Below are positions 28,301-43,300 of a stretch of DNA of 64,000 bases, one piece after another; within the stretch, counting starts at the first letter, position 1, and each line of letters starts with the position of its first letter. Source of the stretch: Spisula solida (taxonomy: Eukaryota; Mollusca; Bivalvia; Venerida; Mactridae); the NCBI GenBank assembly GCA_947247005.1, contig OX365946.1, positions 3,170,453 to 3,234,452 of the forward strand, given 5' to 3'. Position numbers and translations under genes: made by a program. The notes below the pieces were generated by a model, which was given only the letters and a program-made list of their open reading frames with translations, had not been told where the DNA came from and did not search any database.

Positions 28301-31300
28301 GTACTCCGGTCGTTATATCTAACACAACTTTGCTGTAAGAAAACATAGAATAGTTAAATTAAAGGCCAATAGTTGCAAGTTCCTCTGATACAACCCCAGG
28401 ATAACGAATGCTAGCCATGTCAGGTAAGCGACGGAGAATTATCCAGGATTGGGTATATTTGAACTAAAAGGTGTGTTGGTTCGAATTCCCCCCACACGTA
28501 GCACTTTTTTTTCCTTTAGACATGTATGTACCAATATTTTGGCAATTCCATTCGCGTCGCTACGAATGTATTGGTTTTTGTTATGGTTAAACTACTCAAT
28601 AACAAATATGTAGCTCATGGAAAACACGGATTCGTTGTTGCGGTGATGCACAAATATTAATTAAATATACTGTTATCGTATTTCCGTGTGTGGTAACGGG
28701 CAGTTAAAATATTATATTAGGTCAGACAGGGAAGGCAGCACTCAACTTAACCAGCCGATCACGGAAAACATGCAAAGCACAATACCCAACTGAACCAACC
28801 GAGGACAGGACACATAAAAGACAAACAAGGCACAATGCCCTACTAAACAAGCACAGATCTGTCCAAGTCCAAGCTGTCGAAAAAAATATAATAAATTATT
28901 ACTAGCTGAATGACCCAATTTCCACAGCAAAACGACTAAGAAAATTAATCAGCCCTTATCCATACTGTTAAAACCCTATATAGAAAAGTTTCAGCAAACA
29001 AAAGGCGGAATGCCTACGCTGAATGACCTAGTTACGACAGTAAAACTGCTGAACTACATAGTTTAAGCTGTGTTCGGTAAAGTACTACATCAACATAATA
29101 CATACAGATTCCAAAGGTGGATGGTTCTGTGACAGTATATGGCAGACGTCATAGAGCGAAGTAAAATTACTTCAAACATTACTAAAATACGTATAGATTT
29201 CATTTCAAAATCCAGGAGGTCTAAGACCTATGAGGACAACATATTCGCACGATTATAAGATCATGGTGATAAAAGTATATCAATCGCAAAATACAAGCAC
29301 ACATGCATACATGCATACAACTAATTCAATATATATTATATAAAAAAATAGAATTTGTCCATGGGAGACATGACCCAATTACAGCACACATCATATTAAA
29401 TGGGAAAGGAGATGGGATGGCATGTTGAGCTAACATTATTATTCAATTTTTGTAGCCTTGTGGCCTAGATATAATATTATTCAACAAAACTAAACGTCCA
29501 TAATTCTGGCAGGAAACGACTTGGTATGAAAAATTCCATCCAGTCATAGATACATTGAGGTTGTTCATCTGTGAAGGTTTGAGGAATTTCCACCGAAGTT
29601 CAACACATACGATTTTTCATTTTGAGGTATAAAGTAAAAGTGACAAACGGACATAATTGTAAATGGTAAAAATTGACCCTACAAAATTCCATCCTGTACG
29701 GTCATCTATACATTGAGGTTGTTAATCTATAAAAGTCAGACGAAAGTTCACGCAACAGTTTGTGAGGAGTTCAACACACAATAATTTTCATTATGGGGTA
29801 AAACGTAAAAGCAACAAAGGGCCATAACTCTGATAAAATTTGAAGCAGAAAACATTCCATCCTTTACGGTCATCTATACACTGAGGTCGTTAATCTGTAA
29901 AAGTATGAAGAAATTCGACCCAACAGTTTTGAGAAGTTCAACACACAAGCATTTTCATTATGGGGTATGTTGACTGGATAAACATGAAGAAATTAATTAA
30001 AATAATAGCATGGTTAGTCATTATAGTATACAGGGTTGCGTTTATTGAAAGCTTTCTGTGTATATAATCCTAAATTCTTTAGCAGTACTTCATTATTTCT
30101 GTTTAACAATTCAATAAATTTGAAATATATTTGGTCTTACTCTATAATAAGACGGTATATATCTGTTACGAAAATCACTTTACGATCGTATAAGAGACAC
30201 TGTAGTACAAAATGGAACTCAACGTCCAGATAATTACATCTGATACCTTTTCTTCCATCAGAAGGAACGATATTTATGTAATCACTTCGACCAGTTCAAC
30301 ATTCATCCTACTGAAAGCTACTCTTAAGTTTTGACTGGACAATGCGACATTTAGGCAACTTAAAGATATCAAGATATGGTTGAAAAGAGAAAGTATTAAT
30401 ATAAACTAGCTTGACTCTTTTAATCTACCATTCGATGTTTGAATTAACGGATCGTTTAGTCTTTGTTTAATATAAGAAGGAAATAATGTATCTCTTCCCA
30501 CATCGTGGAATAACCATCCAGCATGAAAACCTAATGCACTTAACAAATCTCTTAACATTGACCACCAATATTTTTATAAAGATGATTCCGTTCCACGTCA
30601 GATTTCAACATTAAATGTGCCTTCTTTAACACTTTTTGTAATTGATTGTAAACTATCTTAATCCGAAGTTTTATTGTATCAAAATACGTCATAGTTTGAT
30701 TAGATATGCGACACAATTCGCCATAAATAAATTCATTCGTGTGTAATTTAACGCTCAATAACCTCTTACAAAATTTGTACAATCAGATGAGACTTGCATA
30801 TTACGTTACTATGCTTATGCCAAACAACTACATGTATAGATACAGTAAATGTCCCGTACAAAAGTCTAAGGGACAAACCAACGGACCGAGCTTGACTCAA
30901 TACTGTCCTTATACTTCGTATTTGGGGGCATGATAAAACTTAAGCAGTCATCAGTCTAAATGTATTATTTGCATGATGGGTGATACGTAATCCAAGTTTA
31001 GTAAACAACCATCTGATTTACATTACTATTTAAGACAGGTTGTATTAAAGAAGGGACGGACAGTATTTTACGTAAGAATATTTATTATACGTACTGAAAA
31101 TAGTCATCACTAGGAGAGATGGGATCAGGGTCTGTGCAATTTGATACTTTGCTCCAAACACTGGCAGTAACATCTTTCTTAAAAAAACACTGATCAAAAC
31201 AGAAGACACCACCATTCTTTGTGCAGTTGTAGATCGTTGTTGGACTGATCTTGGAACATGCTGAAATTGAAATAGCACTTTAAATAAATATACTGTATAT

Positions 31301-34300
31301 GTATCGAAAATGTACATATACAAACATATTCTAGATATCAAGCAAAACTGAAAACACCTCCACATGATCACATCCACATTAAAATGCTTTGCTCACTTGT
31401 AAAAAATGAAAAGCAAGCTAGTCAATGAATTTCTGCGCATACAAATCACACTGTTCATTTATGACTGAATTTGGTCCAGTGTTTTGTCAAAAAATAAAAA
31501 TACAAGTTCCTATAAATCAGTTATATATTTCTAATAACCTAACACTGTCTTTCTAAACATTATGTGAACCTATCCCCAATTTTCCTAGTAATAATGACGT
31601 GTGGAAAGTTGATATTGTATAAAAGAAATATTAGTTCAATACAAAATAATTGTTCAATCCTTGAAAACATTATTGTTCAATTCAAAAAATATTTATTTTT
31701 AAAATATATCGATATACGTGTACATGTATGTGGTAATAAATATTGAATGATAAAAATATTTATTTAATGCTAACTGATGAGATATGGATTTATATTTTAC
31801 GAATAAACATTTTTTCATGAATCAATATGTTTGATGAATATGTATTTGTAATCAATCGATAGTTTATTAACACATTTTAAAATATATTTTACGAATAAAT
31901 ATATTTAATACTGAACAATTATTTTTCTAGGCTTGAACAATTATTTTGTTATTGAACAAATATTTCTTTTATACAATTTTGCAACACTCCAAACGCCATA
32001 GTAACGAGTCTACAAATGTTCTGTAAATATATCCTACTTAACAAACAATGTCATTTTTAGCCATTTTATTTACATGGGTTTTCATAATTTTGTGTTTTTT
32101 TAATGTAACAATATATCTAAAATATTAATTGACCATTAATAAAAATAATTTGCACCTACAAAATACATTAATTCAGTTTGGCTTCCACAAGCTTTGAACT
32201 TGGATCGCCTGAATGAGAAGCAGCCAACACATCCACAGGACCATAGTTTGCTTGTATTTTAGAATTGATAAGGACTCATTTCTATCAACTATAATCATAA
32301 ATCCTTTGGGATATACCCTGCTTATTTATAGATTGTTGACAAAATGACGTCAGTGCCAAAAATTGTTGGTCGGATACAGTCCGTGCAGGATAATGTGGCA
32401 GTCACGTGACACAATGTGGACACTGTCAATTGATTGAATTAGGTAAACCATGGTTAATGTTTGTGATTATAAATCATTCTAACCATCCATCCTTTCAAAC
32501 ATACTTCATAGCCGAGTGGTTTAGTGCGTAGATACTTCCTAACGATATCGATATTTTTGGCCGCGAGTTCAAAACCTTGTCAAGTTGTATGTATTTTTTT
32601 ATTGCTTTTTCTCATCTTTATAAATTTAAAAGCTAAGAGTTTTACAGAAAAATGGCTTAAATAATCAATAGTGATACAAACCTGTAATTAAAGTTATTAC
32701 GTCTATTTTTAAAGAGTGTATAGCCTAAATATACAGGTGCATGTATTATAATTAAAGCACAATAATTTTTATTGCTAGTACTTACGTATTGTAACTACCA
32801 ACACGAAGCCACAGATACATTATCTGAGTGTGACTGTAACTCATACCATGATACAGCAGATGAAGTGATGTAAAATTATTTTGTATTGTAATGATTGTGT
32901 GTTCTTGTCATAAAAGTTGAATTGAATTAAAAATAATTTTATCATGACCATAATAAAACAAAAAAATATATAATTAACAAATTATAAATTCTCTCGAAAA
33001 GAATATGAAAATAACATTAAAAATATTGTGATGAATTCAAAAAAAATACTAAAGACTTCTTTAATGGGTTGAACTTGAATCGCTCAGTTACAATTCCTGT
33101 GCGTTACCACCTGAGCTGTTACAGCATACATAACTACTTGCAATTATTTAGTGCTTATATTACATTGTAATAAGTCAAGCATGATGATAAGGCCAAGCAA
33201 TTTAACTGTCTGGATACCTGTCTATGTTAAATGTGAAATTTCGTCGTTGAATGGATGGTAAAGGATTATCTGCACAAGGCAGTCATACTGGTCTGAAAGG
33301 TAAACAAACACTAGTCCATATTAAGTCTGTATTTCAACAGTTACCACTTACATAGTATTTAATGAAACGGACAAACAACAAACAATTAGATTCTCTTAAA
33401 ATTATCTGTAATCAATATCATGTATTACCTGTCGTGAAATAGACTCGACTGCCACATTATCTAGCACGAACTACAGTCCGTTTCAGATAACTTCGCAGTG
33501 ACGTTTTAGACGAGTCTAAGCCAGTAGGGAAATCGATATTATCATTATTTTAATTAAATATGTTTATGTTATAATACTATACCCAGATAGTGTTTTCGTA
33601 ATGTAAAATTAGTACCGACGGTAAAGCACTAGGCATAGTAATGAATTATTTTTACTAGTTTCCGTATGGGTTCGAATCGCACTCATGCTAATATTCTTTA
33701 TCCTTGTTGTTTCATGTTTTTTAAGTTTATCTGTATTTTTTCGCTCTTTTTTCAATAGATGTATTTTTTCTATTTGTCTTTTGATTTATCTATTTCATTT
33801 TTTACGTTTTATAATGCAAATCATTTTAAACAAATACAAAAATGTACAACAAAGCATTGCAAAACATTTCAAACACAAGAGGCCGATTTTGATTATGATG
33901 CTGTGTCCGTCCCTGAATCACTTTCATATGCTGATGCTGTGTCAGTTCCTTCGTCGCTATAGACGTATAACTTCTATAAGAAGTCACTCTCGATTGCAAT
34001 GTCTGTCGCCCAGTAGTTCCGCTCCACCTTCATTACATGAGCACAGCATGTCCGCCAGTCATCTTCAGTTACAGATGCAATAGTTTTCCTGGTAAGCTTC
34101 AAGACTTCATTCTTGTTGAAGGACATATTTCGGCCTCACCAACTCTATGGCATTCACATCTGCATGATAGGCAGGCAGTCTGAGACAGGTATGACCATGT
34201 ACTTGCAACCTCGTGTCCAATAAGTATGTTAGAGGTGGTTTCTGAACCGATCGTGATGGCAGGTTCTGCAGTAACTTCTCAACTAACCATCTAAAAATTC

Positions 34301-37300
34301 ATCTCATGGTAATCTCCACTGGCAATCTTCGCCTGGAAAAGAAGTTACGCACCTGGAATGAATCCCGATTCCGAACCAGCATGCACAACTATCACATGAC
34401 TTCCCTTATTGAATGGCACCTTGAGCGAGACATCCTTCGACTGCCAGGAGTTCGGTACTGTATGGGAAGAATTAACGTGTGTTTCATCAATGTAAATGAT
34501 CGGACTACCCTGCTCCGGTACTTCTTTATTCGACGTAGAAATTGTGCACGAGTAACATCGATGTCTGGCTTCTCCATCAGGACGTCTCTGTTACTCTGGG
34601 TTTTCTTCCAGATGAATCCTAAATCGTTCAATGTTCGCATTCAATGTCTTTTTCCTCCGGAGTTCTGGATCTTTTCTTGAAGAGCTTGTCGAATGTTATT
34701 AACTGTCGGGACTCTCTTCCGGCAGACAAGTATCTCGTGCACGGTACCACGAACAACGTCTTGGTCGAAACCATCAATCGTCTCCCTGTCTGAACGTTTC
34801 TTTCGTTGAACCTCTGTTTCAGCAGCATGTTCTCTCTGATACTTGTAGAGCGTCCTTTCACTGGCACAGGTGTAGTGTGCGGTCCGTTCAACGGGGGATG
34901 TGAGAGGAATGTGAACTTTTCCGGCTTGCTTTTCTTCTTTACACACCTGAAATAAAAAAAATTGAATTCATTTAACTGAATGGTTAAACATTATTCGGCA
35001 ATTCAAAATGCAGTAATGTCAGCGCAACGCTATGCAATGTCGAACTGAAATACGGAAACATAATTATGCTTGCAATAACCTTCAGAGCATTCTGCAGTAT
35101 ACAATTAGCATCATTCTTATACTGAGCAACGTTTTTCTTTACCATAACTGAAGTGGATGACTCGGACATATTGACTAGACTGATCATATTTGACAAAGAC
35201 CAGATAGAAATTTCAACATGTACGTATTTCCGTGTGTTTTCGTGTATTCATGATTACAATGTGTTAACATATAGCTAATTGTCAGCCACTTCAAAACAAA
35301 ATTAATTTGACATTTTTCTATAATCTCTAGATATTGAAAGCTATATACTCAATGGCATTAATATACTATAGTATGGTTAAAATAATCAAACGGGAATAAA
35401 CTCACAATAAATAAATCATTTAGACCTACCTTGATTCGAACCTACAGCCTGCAAAACCGAAGTTACCAGGCAGCGTTGCTTACCACTGAGCCACAGGGAC
35501 ATATGAAAATAATACAATTATATAAAACTAATATCATTGTGTATGTAAGCCGCGTTACCTGATTTGATAGTTGTATCGATCCAGACAACATAAACAATTG
35601 TGACGTCACTGCGAAGTTATCCTACACTGACTATATAGTACGCGTAAATTGCTCGTGCGTTTTACTTGTTTTGATGTTTCATGGTTCAGTGATCGCTGTA
35701 TTTACTTTTGGAGAAAAAATTATATTAATCTAAGTATAGGACATAACATGAGTAGGTGATGTATATGGGATTATAACTCCTCGTATATGGGATTGTAACT
35801 CCTCGTTTCACTCGTATATGCGATTATAACTCCTCGTATATGCGATTATAACTCCCATATCAACACCTACGAGCGTTCTATCTGACTTAGACCATAGATA
35901 AACAATATTTGTTTATCAGGTTCACTTTGCCTAAAAATTGACCAGTACATAGGTATGATAAACCATTTAAATGTTGGTGTAATATGTTAAGTATTGCAGG
36001 ATGTGTATATAGATCTGAGTAGCGAAATGAAACTATTTACAGTAAAACATCAATAATGAAATTCCTTCTTTTGACTGTTAAAAACTTATCTCAATAATGT
36101 TGAGTGGTTGCATCATTCCATCAAAGAGCCAATCTTATTAAAGCGGTGGCCTTTATATAGGTGAAATTTCACTGTGAGGTTGAATAATGTACAAGCTAGG
36201 TGGACAGAAAAAAATAGTATTTATTTTGAGGTTGTTGCACTAATGAGGTGGTCTTGATGGTGATGTCTTCAACTGTAAATTATGGTTTGTGATAGTGTGA
36301 AAGCCATTTACTGCAATCACCAGACACCATTGGAACCCCTAAAAACAATTGTGTCGTTTAGTTGGTTTTAATTTCTACTCTGTGCAAATGTGGCCATAGA
36401 AGAGAGGGGTAATCTTCACGTAAATATTGAAGACACAATAGTACAGAACAACCACTGTAGTGTGAGACCCTTCGCGGGCTGCAAATATTGGTCATTGTTC
36501 AGAGGTCGTTGCCCTACAGAGTCTACAAAAATAAATAATAACTTAAAGGAACTTTGCATAGGTCCGCCAGAGAGGTTGTACTGTAGTCAGAGACGCTACC
36601 ACGGCATTCACCTTCTACTGATAATGTTGTCTGCACTTTCATCAGAGATGTTGGCAAGACCTTAATTAGTTTAATAATCTATCAAAATTGTTGTCCCAGC
36701 TTATGACTGTAATAATAAACAAATGTAGAAAGGTTTGATATACATGTATTCTAATCAACCAATTAGTTTCTTTTTAAAATATTTGTGCAATATAGTTTGG
36801 TATCAAACTCGGGTGTCTTTTTTGTTTTTGGGATACGTCATCGACATTGTTGTAGATGACATTTTGATGCTGTAATATACCAACAACAAGTGGAGGACAG
36901 ACATGATATATTTCACGCAGTATTTACCTTCAGTGCTCCAATCCCCACATTCCTGCCAGGGTAACATAGCCTTGAATGATGCAAACAAGTAGTAGAGTGT
37001 GTACGCTATAACCATGTTGTAGTAGATGGCAATCAGAACGGACACAATGAACATGGCCCAACCAACACCTGCAAATAGAAAGCATCATTGTGTAAGTAAT
37101 AATTATGTAAAATTTAAAATACTTTAGGATTTATAGAAGCTCAAGAACATTACACTAGGCTTTCTGAAACGTGTCTGTCTAATGTAAATTTAGCCCGACA
37201 AAATCAGATTCAGAGTGACACTATCTTAAACAGCGTCAGTTCGTTTTGTTTTACATGTATCTATTTGAATATTTCTGTTTTCGCTGCAGTTTACCGTACA

Positions 37301-40300
37301 CCGGATATTGCACGTTAATTTGAGTAATATCATTACTTTTCGCGACATTGGACTGGAAACGAGTGGAAGTTCAGCCACGCCATTTTCCAAACGACTCGCT
37401 CATTCACGCATCTTAAGCATCTTTAGAAATGTATATACTATATAGCCATAAAACATTACACTATATCAGGTATTTGTTTAAGTACTTACTCTCAAATGAT
37501 GACTGTGAAGCTTTGTACGTGTTTAGTTTATACTAATTTATTTAAGGTCGATTGTAGAACAAGTTTTTCCAACTTATATTAATCATTCTCGACACCTCAT
37601 TCCTGATGTTATTTATCGTCACGAGGCGTACGTGTTTGGAATGATTACCAATGTATGATTGTTTTTTAATTGAGCATTCATTTTGTGATGAACCAAAATA
37701 TGTTTAAATAGTCAAAATTTCAGTAACAATTACTTAAGTACATACATAACAGATACAAGTAACTGTACAGAGTATTGATTTTTGCTGTACCGAGTATTAC
37801 CGAGTACCTGGTCTGTGTACGAAGTATAGAACAACAATATGACTACATTACTCCTTTACTCGCAATATACACCGGTGTAGTGGTATTTCCCCCCCCCCCC
37901 CTAATAAACACTATATATGATCATGTCTATCTTCATCTAGGCCCTATTGTTCCCCCTTGGTCCCTTTTTCCCCTAAAAGTACAAGGTCTTAATACGATGC
38001 CCAATTAACCGCTATCGGCCCCTTGTCCCTTTTGTTAGTATGGTGATCAAATGCCGCATTGTCCCTCTTTTTTCCCCCGAGAAGTAGATGGTCTTAAGTA
38101 TGATGGCCTCATTTAGTCCTATGTTTCACCCCAGGGCCCCATTCCCTCTAGAACTTCAAGGCATACGTATAATGATTAATTACAGCTTTGGCACGCCCCC
38201 CTTGTCCCAGTTTTCCCACTAGCTTTACATGTACAATGTCTGAGTATAATAACCAGATGCAGTATTGGCCCCATTTCCCCCCTTTGCACCGTTTCCCCCT
38301 ATGGGTACATAGTTTATCTCACATAAACCTATATTGAAGTTTAAGCCAAGTTTTGTCTATGACTTGCCCAATGACCTATTTTTTGACCCCGGATGACCCA
38401 ATATCGTACCTGACTTACATTTTGTTGAGATGATCATTGTCTTAAATATTCGGTCAAAATTGTGACCTCTAGTGACTACGCAATGTTCTTCCAAGATTTG
38501 ACCTTTGTGACCTAGTGTTTTACCTCGGATGACCCAATGCTCAATTTGACCTAGATTTTGTTGAGATAGTCATTATGACAGAGTTTCATAAAAAATAGGC
38601 ACAAAATTGAGACCTCTAGAGACTACGCAAGGGTTTTCAATGATCTGAACTCGTGAGTTCGTTTTTTACCCAGGATGACCCAATACCGAACTTGACCTAG
38701 ATTGTGTTGAGATGACCATTGTGACCAAGTTTCATAAAGGTTAGGTCAAAATTGTGACCTCTAGTGATTACGCAAAGTTTTTATATGATATGACGTTGTG
38801 CCCTATACTTTGACCCCAGAGACCTAAATTTTGGTGGGATGATGATTGTGACCAAGTTTCCTAAAGATTAGGTCAAAATGGTGACCTCTAGTGACTATGC
38901 AACGTTTTGCTATGATTTGACCTTGTGACCTAGTTCTTTACCCAAGTTGACCCAATATCGCACTTGAACTAGATTTCGTTACGATGATCATTATAACCGA
39001 AGTTCATATAGCTATTATGGTAAAAAGTGTGACCTGTAGTTACTACGCAAGGTTTTTCCACTATTAGGTCTTGAGACCTAGTTTTGGATTCCGGATGACA
39101 CAATATCGAACTTGACCTAGATTTTGTTGTGATGATCATTATTGCCGAGTTTCAAGGGAATTATGTCAAAATTGTGAACTCTAGTCACTACGCAAAGTTT
39201 TTCTATGATTTAACCTAGTGACCTAGTTTTTGACCCCGGATAACCCAATTTCAAAAAAGTTTCATAATGATTGAGCAAAAACTGTGACCTCTGGTTTCTA
39301 CGCAACCAAATTGTGAACGGATGACGGACTTACGACAGACGGACCCAAGGACGGACGAAGAGTGATCACAAACAGGTGAGCTCAATCGAGGCCAGGGTAA
39401 CTTTAAAATTTTATAACAAATTTGATTTTATTAGGAAAGGGAACAGTTGGGAAATTAATTGACCGGCGCCATTTTCCTCGGGGAAAAACAGCATTTGTTA
39501 ATCAGGCTTTGTCTAAATGTCGTATACCATACTTGATCTTAATAACTTTTATTTAAACTATTTGTTAATGCCAGTTACAACCAGATAAACACACAAAGAG
39601 CAACATTCAGTTTATGAAACGTGTTACGAGGGGTGTTCACATTGGATTGCAACTATAGGAACATAAACATGTATCCTTGATAGATGTTTGATCCCCTTGA
39701 AGTATTCGTCTCCAAACGATATGCGAAGTTTCAAATATACAATCTTTTTTAAAACTGCGTTTTATTTTCTAATTTATTGAAGCCATTGTAAGTACGAGGA
39801 AGATATAGCTCCACTACAGTTTAAACACTTCTCGCAACTACAGTATTCTTATGCCGTACATGTGATTTCTGATAACCAGATTTAATGTCGATTTTATCAT
39901 CTTCAACATTACATTTTCTAAATGTGCCTTGAATACTGTATGGATTACGTGATCACTATCCTGGTATATTTGAAGCACTAAGATAAAACGGTTGTCTATT
40001 TTTGTCGTTGTGTTGTATTTAGCTAAAATAATATGTGATCTTCATCGGAAAAGTATTTCATTGGTACGACACCACTGACATGTACTTGATTTCGTTAATC
40101 AAAATAATAAAGAAAATAGGAATAGTAAATACTAGTTGCAAACGATAGTAGATGCCCCATTAACTCGATCGTTAGAGCGTCTGACTTCTACACACAAAGT
40201 TACTGTCTCAAGCCCTGTACCGGCGCGCATTTTCCAATACCATATTACATGTTTATGTTGTTCAGTTGTTTTGCTATACATGTTGTATTCCCGTTATCAA

Positions 40301-43300
40301 AAATATTTTAATACTTTGCCTTATTTCTCAAAAACACAGGTATCGTGAATTAATGGCAACTAGAGCTATTACTGAGTGATGAATCAAACCCCCACAGCAC
40401 TGCCTTGACACAGGAATAACAAAGTTACTTTCAATTTTTAAAATTCAGTAAGAAACGACGAAGTTACAGAGCGGAAACAACTTGCATGACTATGTGGCCT
40501 CTAAGTGTGACCTCGACGATTAGGACATAGTTCTTTACTTATGACTAACCGTCTTGGTGTGGTGAATATGTGTACCAAGCAGTGTAAAAGTGTAAAAATC
40601 CAGTAAGAACCGACGAAGTTACATTGCATACACGGCTTGCATAACTATATATCTTTGACCTCTAAGTGTTACCATGACCTTTCAGCTAGGGACCTTAGTC
40701 TTGGCATGGCACACCCTCTAGGTGTTGTGAAAATCTGTACAAAGTGATTTTAAAATTCAGCAAGAAACACAAAATTACTATTATGCTTACAGACCAACCA
40801 ACATGGTGATACTAGTGAATATACCCCCATTCAAACGTTGTTTCCGGGGTATAAGTATGCAGACCATACTTTATTTCGAACATACATTAGTTTCCTAACT
40901 AGTTAGATGCTGTACCAATTGAGATATTCGGACATTTGAAATCCCTCATTATTTATACATGTATGCACTATATGCATGCCTCAAAAGTTGTTCATACTGC
41001 TATGTACATTTATTAGTTCGCATTATTGGTGCTGTTTGCACTCATACTGACTTGACTCGCATACTGTCCACAATGGTAAACAATGCACCTCTAACTTAAT
41101 CAAACTTACCTTCAAACAATGGTATAGATTTCCATATCGACACAACACCTGAACTGGCAAACTGTCCAAATGACAATTCTAGGAAGACCAGAGGAATACC
41201 GGTAATGAACAGCATAATGATGAATGGAATCAAGAAGGCACCTGAAAGTGACAAATGGACAAAAAAACGGCATATACGAGGGTGGTCCAGAATTACATGG
41301 AATTTTGCTCTAATTCAAAAACCGTTATGCTTACAAGTACAAATATGTAAAGGATGTAACATTAACACTAATTACACAAGTATACCAAATTTTAATCAGG
41401 TTCGATAATAAGTAACGCATAATGGTACATTGTAGGACATTGTATGAATCACGGGCATCTCATAAATGACGTACAGCGTCACCTTCGCGCATGTATCATT
41501 CCATTTAGCGTTTGAACACTGTTTTTGAATTGTTATTAGTCTTCCCTAAACCATTGTGCTCTTATTTTATGTATATTTAATCGTCCTGTCACGATGCACT
41601 GAATTGTACCGTTGCAAGATATGCAATACAGTATTTTATGTCACGGTAAGTTGATTCCGACCAGCATAATCACAGATTTTATCAGCATCGATATTCTAGC
41701 TCTACGTTCATTGTCTGTCACATCATCCTGGCCTTTTTGACAACGTTTATGCCATGTAAAAATGTGACCATGATATAGATAATACCAGGTTTTCCAAAAC
41801 GTATTTTGTCTGCGTTCGGGTTTTTCGTAGCTGTACACAGATTTAAATGAAATTTCGTGACGTCGTATTTACGTTATTCATTTTAACTACATTAACACAA
41901 TGTCAAATATTCATAACTTATTGAATATACTGGATTTAACCTTGCAATTCTGCTCAATTGTTGATCTAAAAATTCGATTTTTCAATTTATGTGTTGCGTT
42001 GTAACTTTTGATGCAATTAATATTTTATAAAATTGTTTTGAAATGTATGTCAATAAAAGATAAATGTTGTTTTTGTGTAATTTTAATATCGATCTGCCCT
42101 AAAAATAACTTTTTAGAGCAACTTTTTAGAGCAACTGGATGACCCCTCGTACATCCCAATGTTTGAAGGGTTCTAATAATACTAGAGTTTACATTCCCAA
42201 TTATTTGTTTAAGTTTTAGCTGCTCTTTCTATTGTTTCTGCTGAGCTCTGCCTTTAAAGGGACTGCCTCACATATTGGTGTATTGCAAAAATAAAATAAA
42301 ATTGTCAAATACTCGCGTAATTTTGGTAAAGTAGCCTGTATATCCCAAACAACCACACTGACATCTAAAATAACTTGAGAAACTTCGGCATTTTGTAGTT
42401 ATTTAGTAGTTTTACATAAAAAAAACACTTTTATTATTTAAATTGTCTGCAATTTGTTCGCATTTGATAAAATGAATCGGAAAACGAACCAAATACCTCA
42501 CTGATGTTTACGCTGTAGTTTGTTGATGTTATAGTTCGATCATGTGTGAATTACATAATTCACAAATCATGTTGGAAGGAAACGTAGAGGTTTTTTTTCA
42601 AGAAAAAAATACTCAATGGGCGATATCGAGAGTGGTTAATTTGCACCAAATATTTCATAAAGCAACCGTCAGTGGCTTTCTATGACATCAATACTTGGTT
42701 AGGTTGGAAAATCACGATATACACAAAATTAGGCCCATTCCGTGAGGCAGCACTTTTAATGCCCGGTCCATTGTAGAGTTTATGTCATTTAAAGACAATT
42801 CCACTCAGCCCTTACACATAGAATAACATAATCTGTCTAAGCTAGAAATTAAACAAGGATCAATGTAGTGACAGTGTTGGTGCACTTTATTTATAGTTCA
42901 AAACGTTTGTTTTACTTCATAATAATTTAATCTGTAAATATCACAAATTCAGTTGTTGACTCACTTCAATGCGAACACATACAATACATCAAATCTCCTT
43001 ATAATCGGGATTTATTAAATGTTATATGTGTAAAACCGGGAAGCATGCATTAATACTGCTACAGTATATATCCGCCCATTATCTCTGTTTACACTTGCAA
43101 ATGTAATTGATATATTTAGCTCTTCTGGAGTTTGCCAATCAAAGGGCTCTGGTACCCATACCCCAACACTAACTGGATACCAGTAAAATTGGTGAAGGAT
43201 TAATTTTCAGGAAACACGAAATATAACACAGCTGGCATGAAGCGCAGCACCAAAACGTTACAGCCGAGTTCGAAAAGCACAAAAAACGATATTCCAAAGT

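Larger units (their letters stand above)
32377..33471. mobile_element. TA-flanked non-autonomous DNA transposon A
   Basis: The left end CAGTCCGTGC, then GGATAATGTGGCAGTCACGT, has an inverted match at the right end (minus strand GTTCGTGCTAGATAATG, then TGGCAGTCGAG). TA dinucleotides sit at 32375-32376 and 33472-33473. It has no transposase ORF. Its termini resemble those of element B, which carries a DDE transposase remnant. The right-hand TA is also the left-hand TA of element B. Confidence 0.7.
33474..35629 (-). mobile_element. TA-flanked DDE transposon B with decayed transposase
   Basis: The 19-bp word GATAACTTCGCAGTGACGT is at 33486-33504 and, inverted and identical, at 35603-35621. Outer ends are CAGTCCGTTTCA and CAGTGTAG. 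The interior holds the transposase pseudogene on the minus strand and a tRNA-like module inside each end. The identical termini beside a broken ORF suggest mobility in trans until fairly recently. Confidence 0.8.

Noticed and set aside
31045..31377. 110-codon minus-strand ORF at exon 4
   Set aside because: It is in the wrong register; the correct exon 4 frame (phase 1 entry) gives the conserved loop with NCT sites.
34306..34680. 124-codon plus-strand ORF
   Set aside because: It is the antisense shadow of the transposase pseudogene on the minus strand.
39626..39700. Mariner left end 'tacgaggggtgttcac'
   Set aside because: I could not find a matching inverted right end within a plausible distance, so no element is called.
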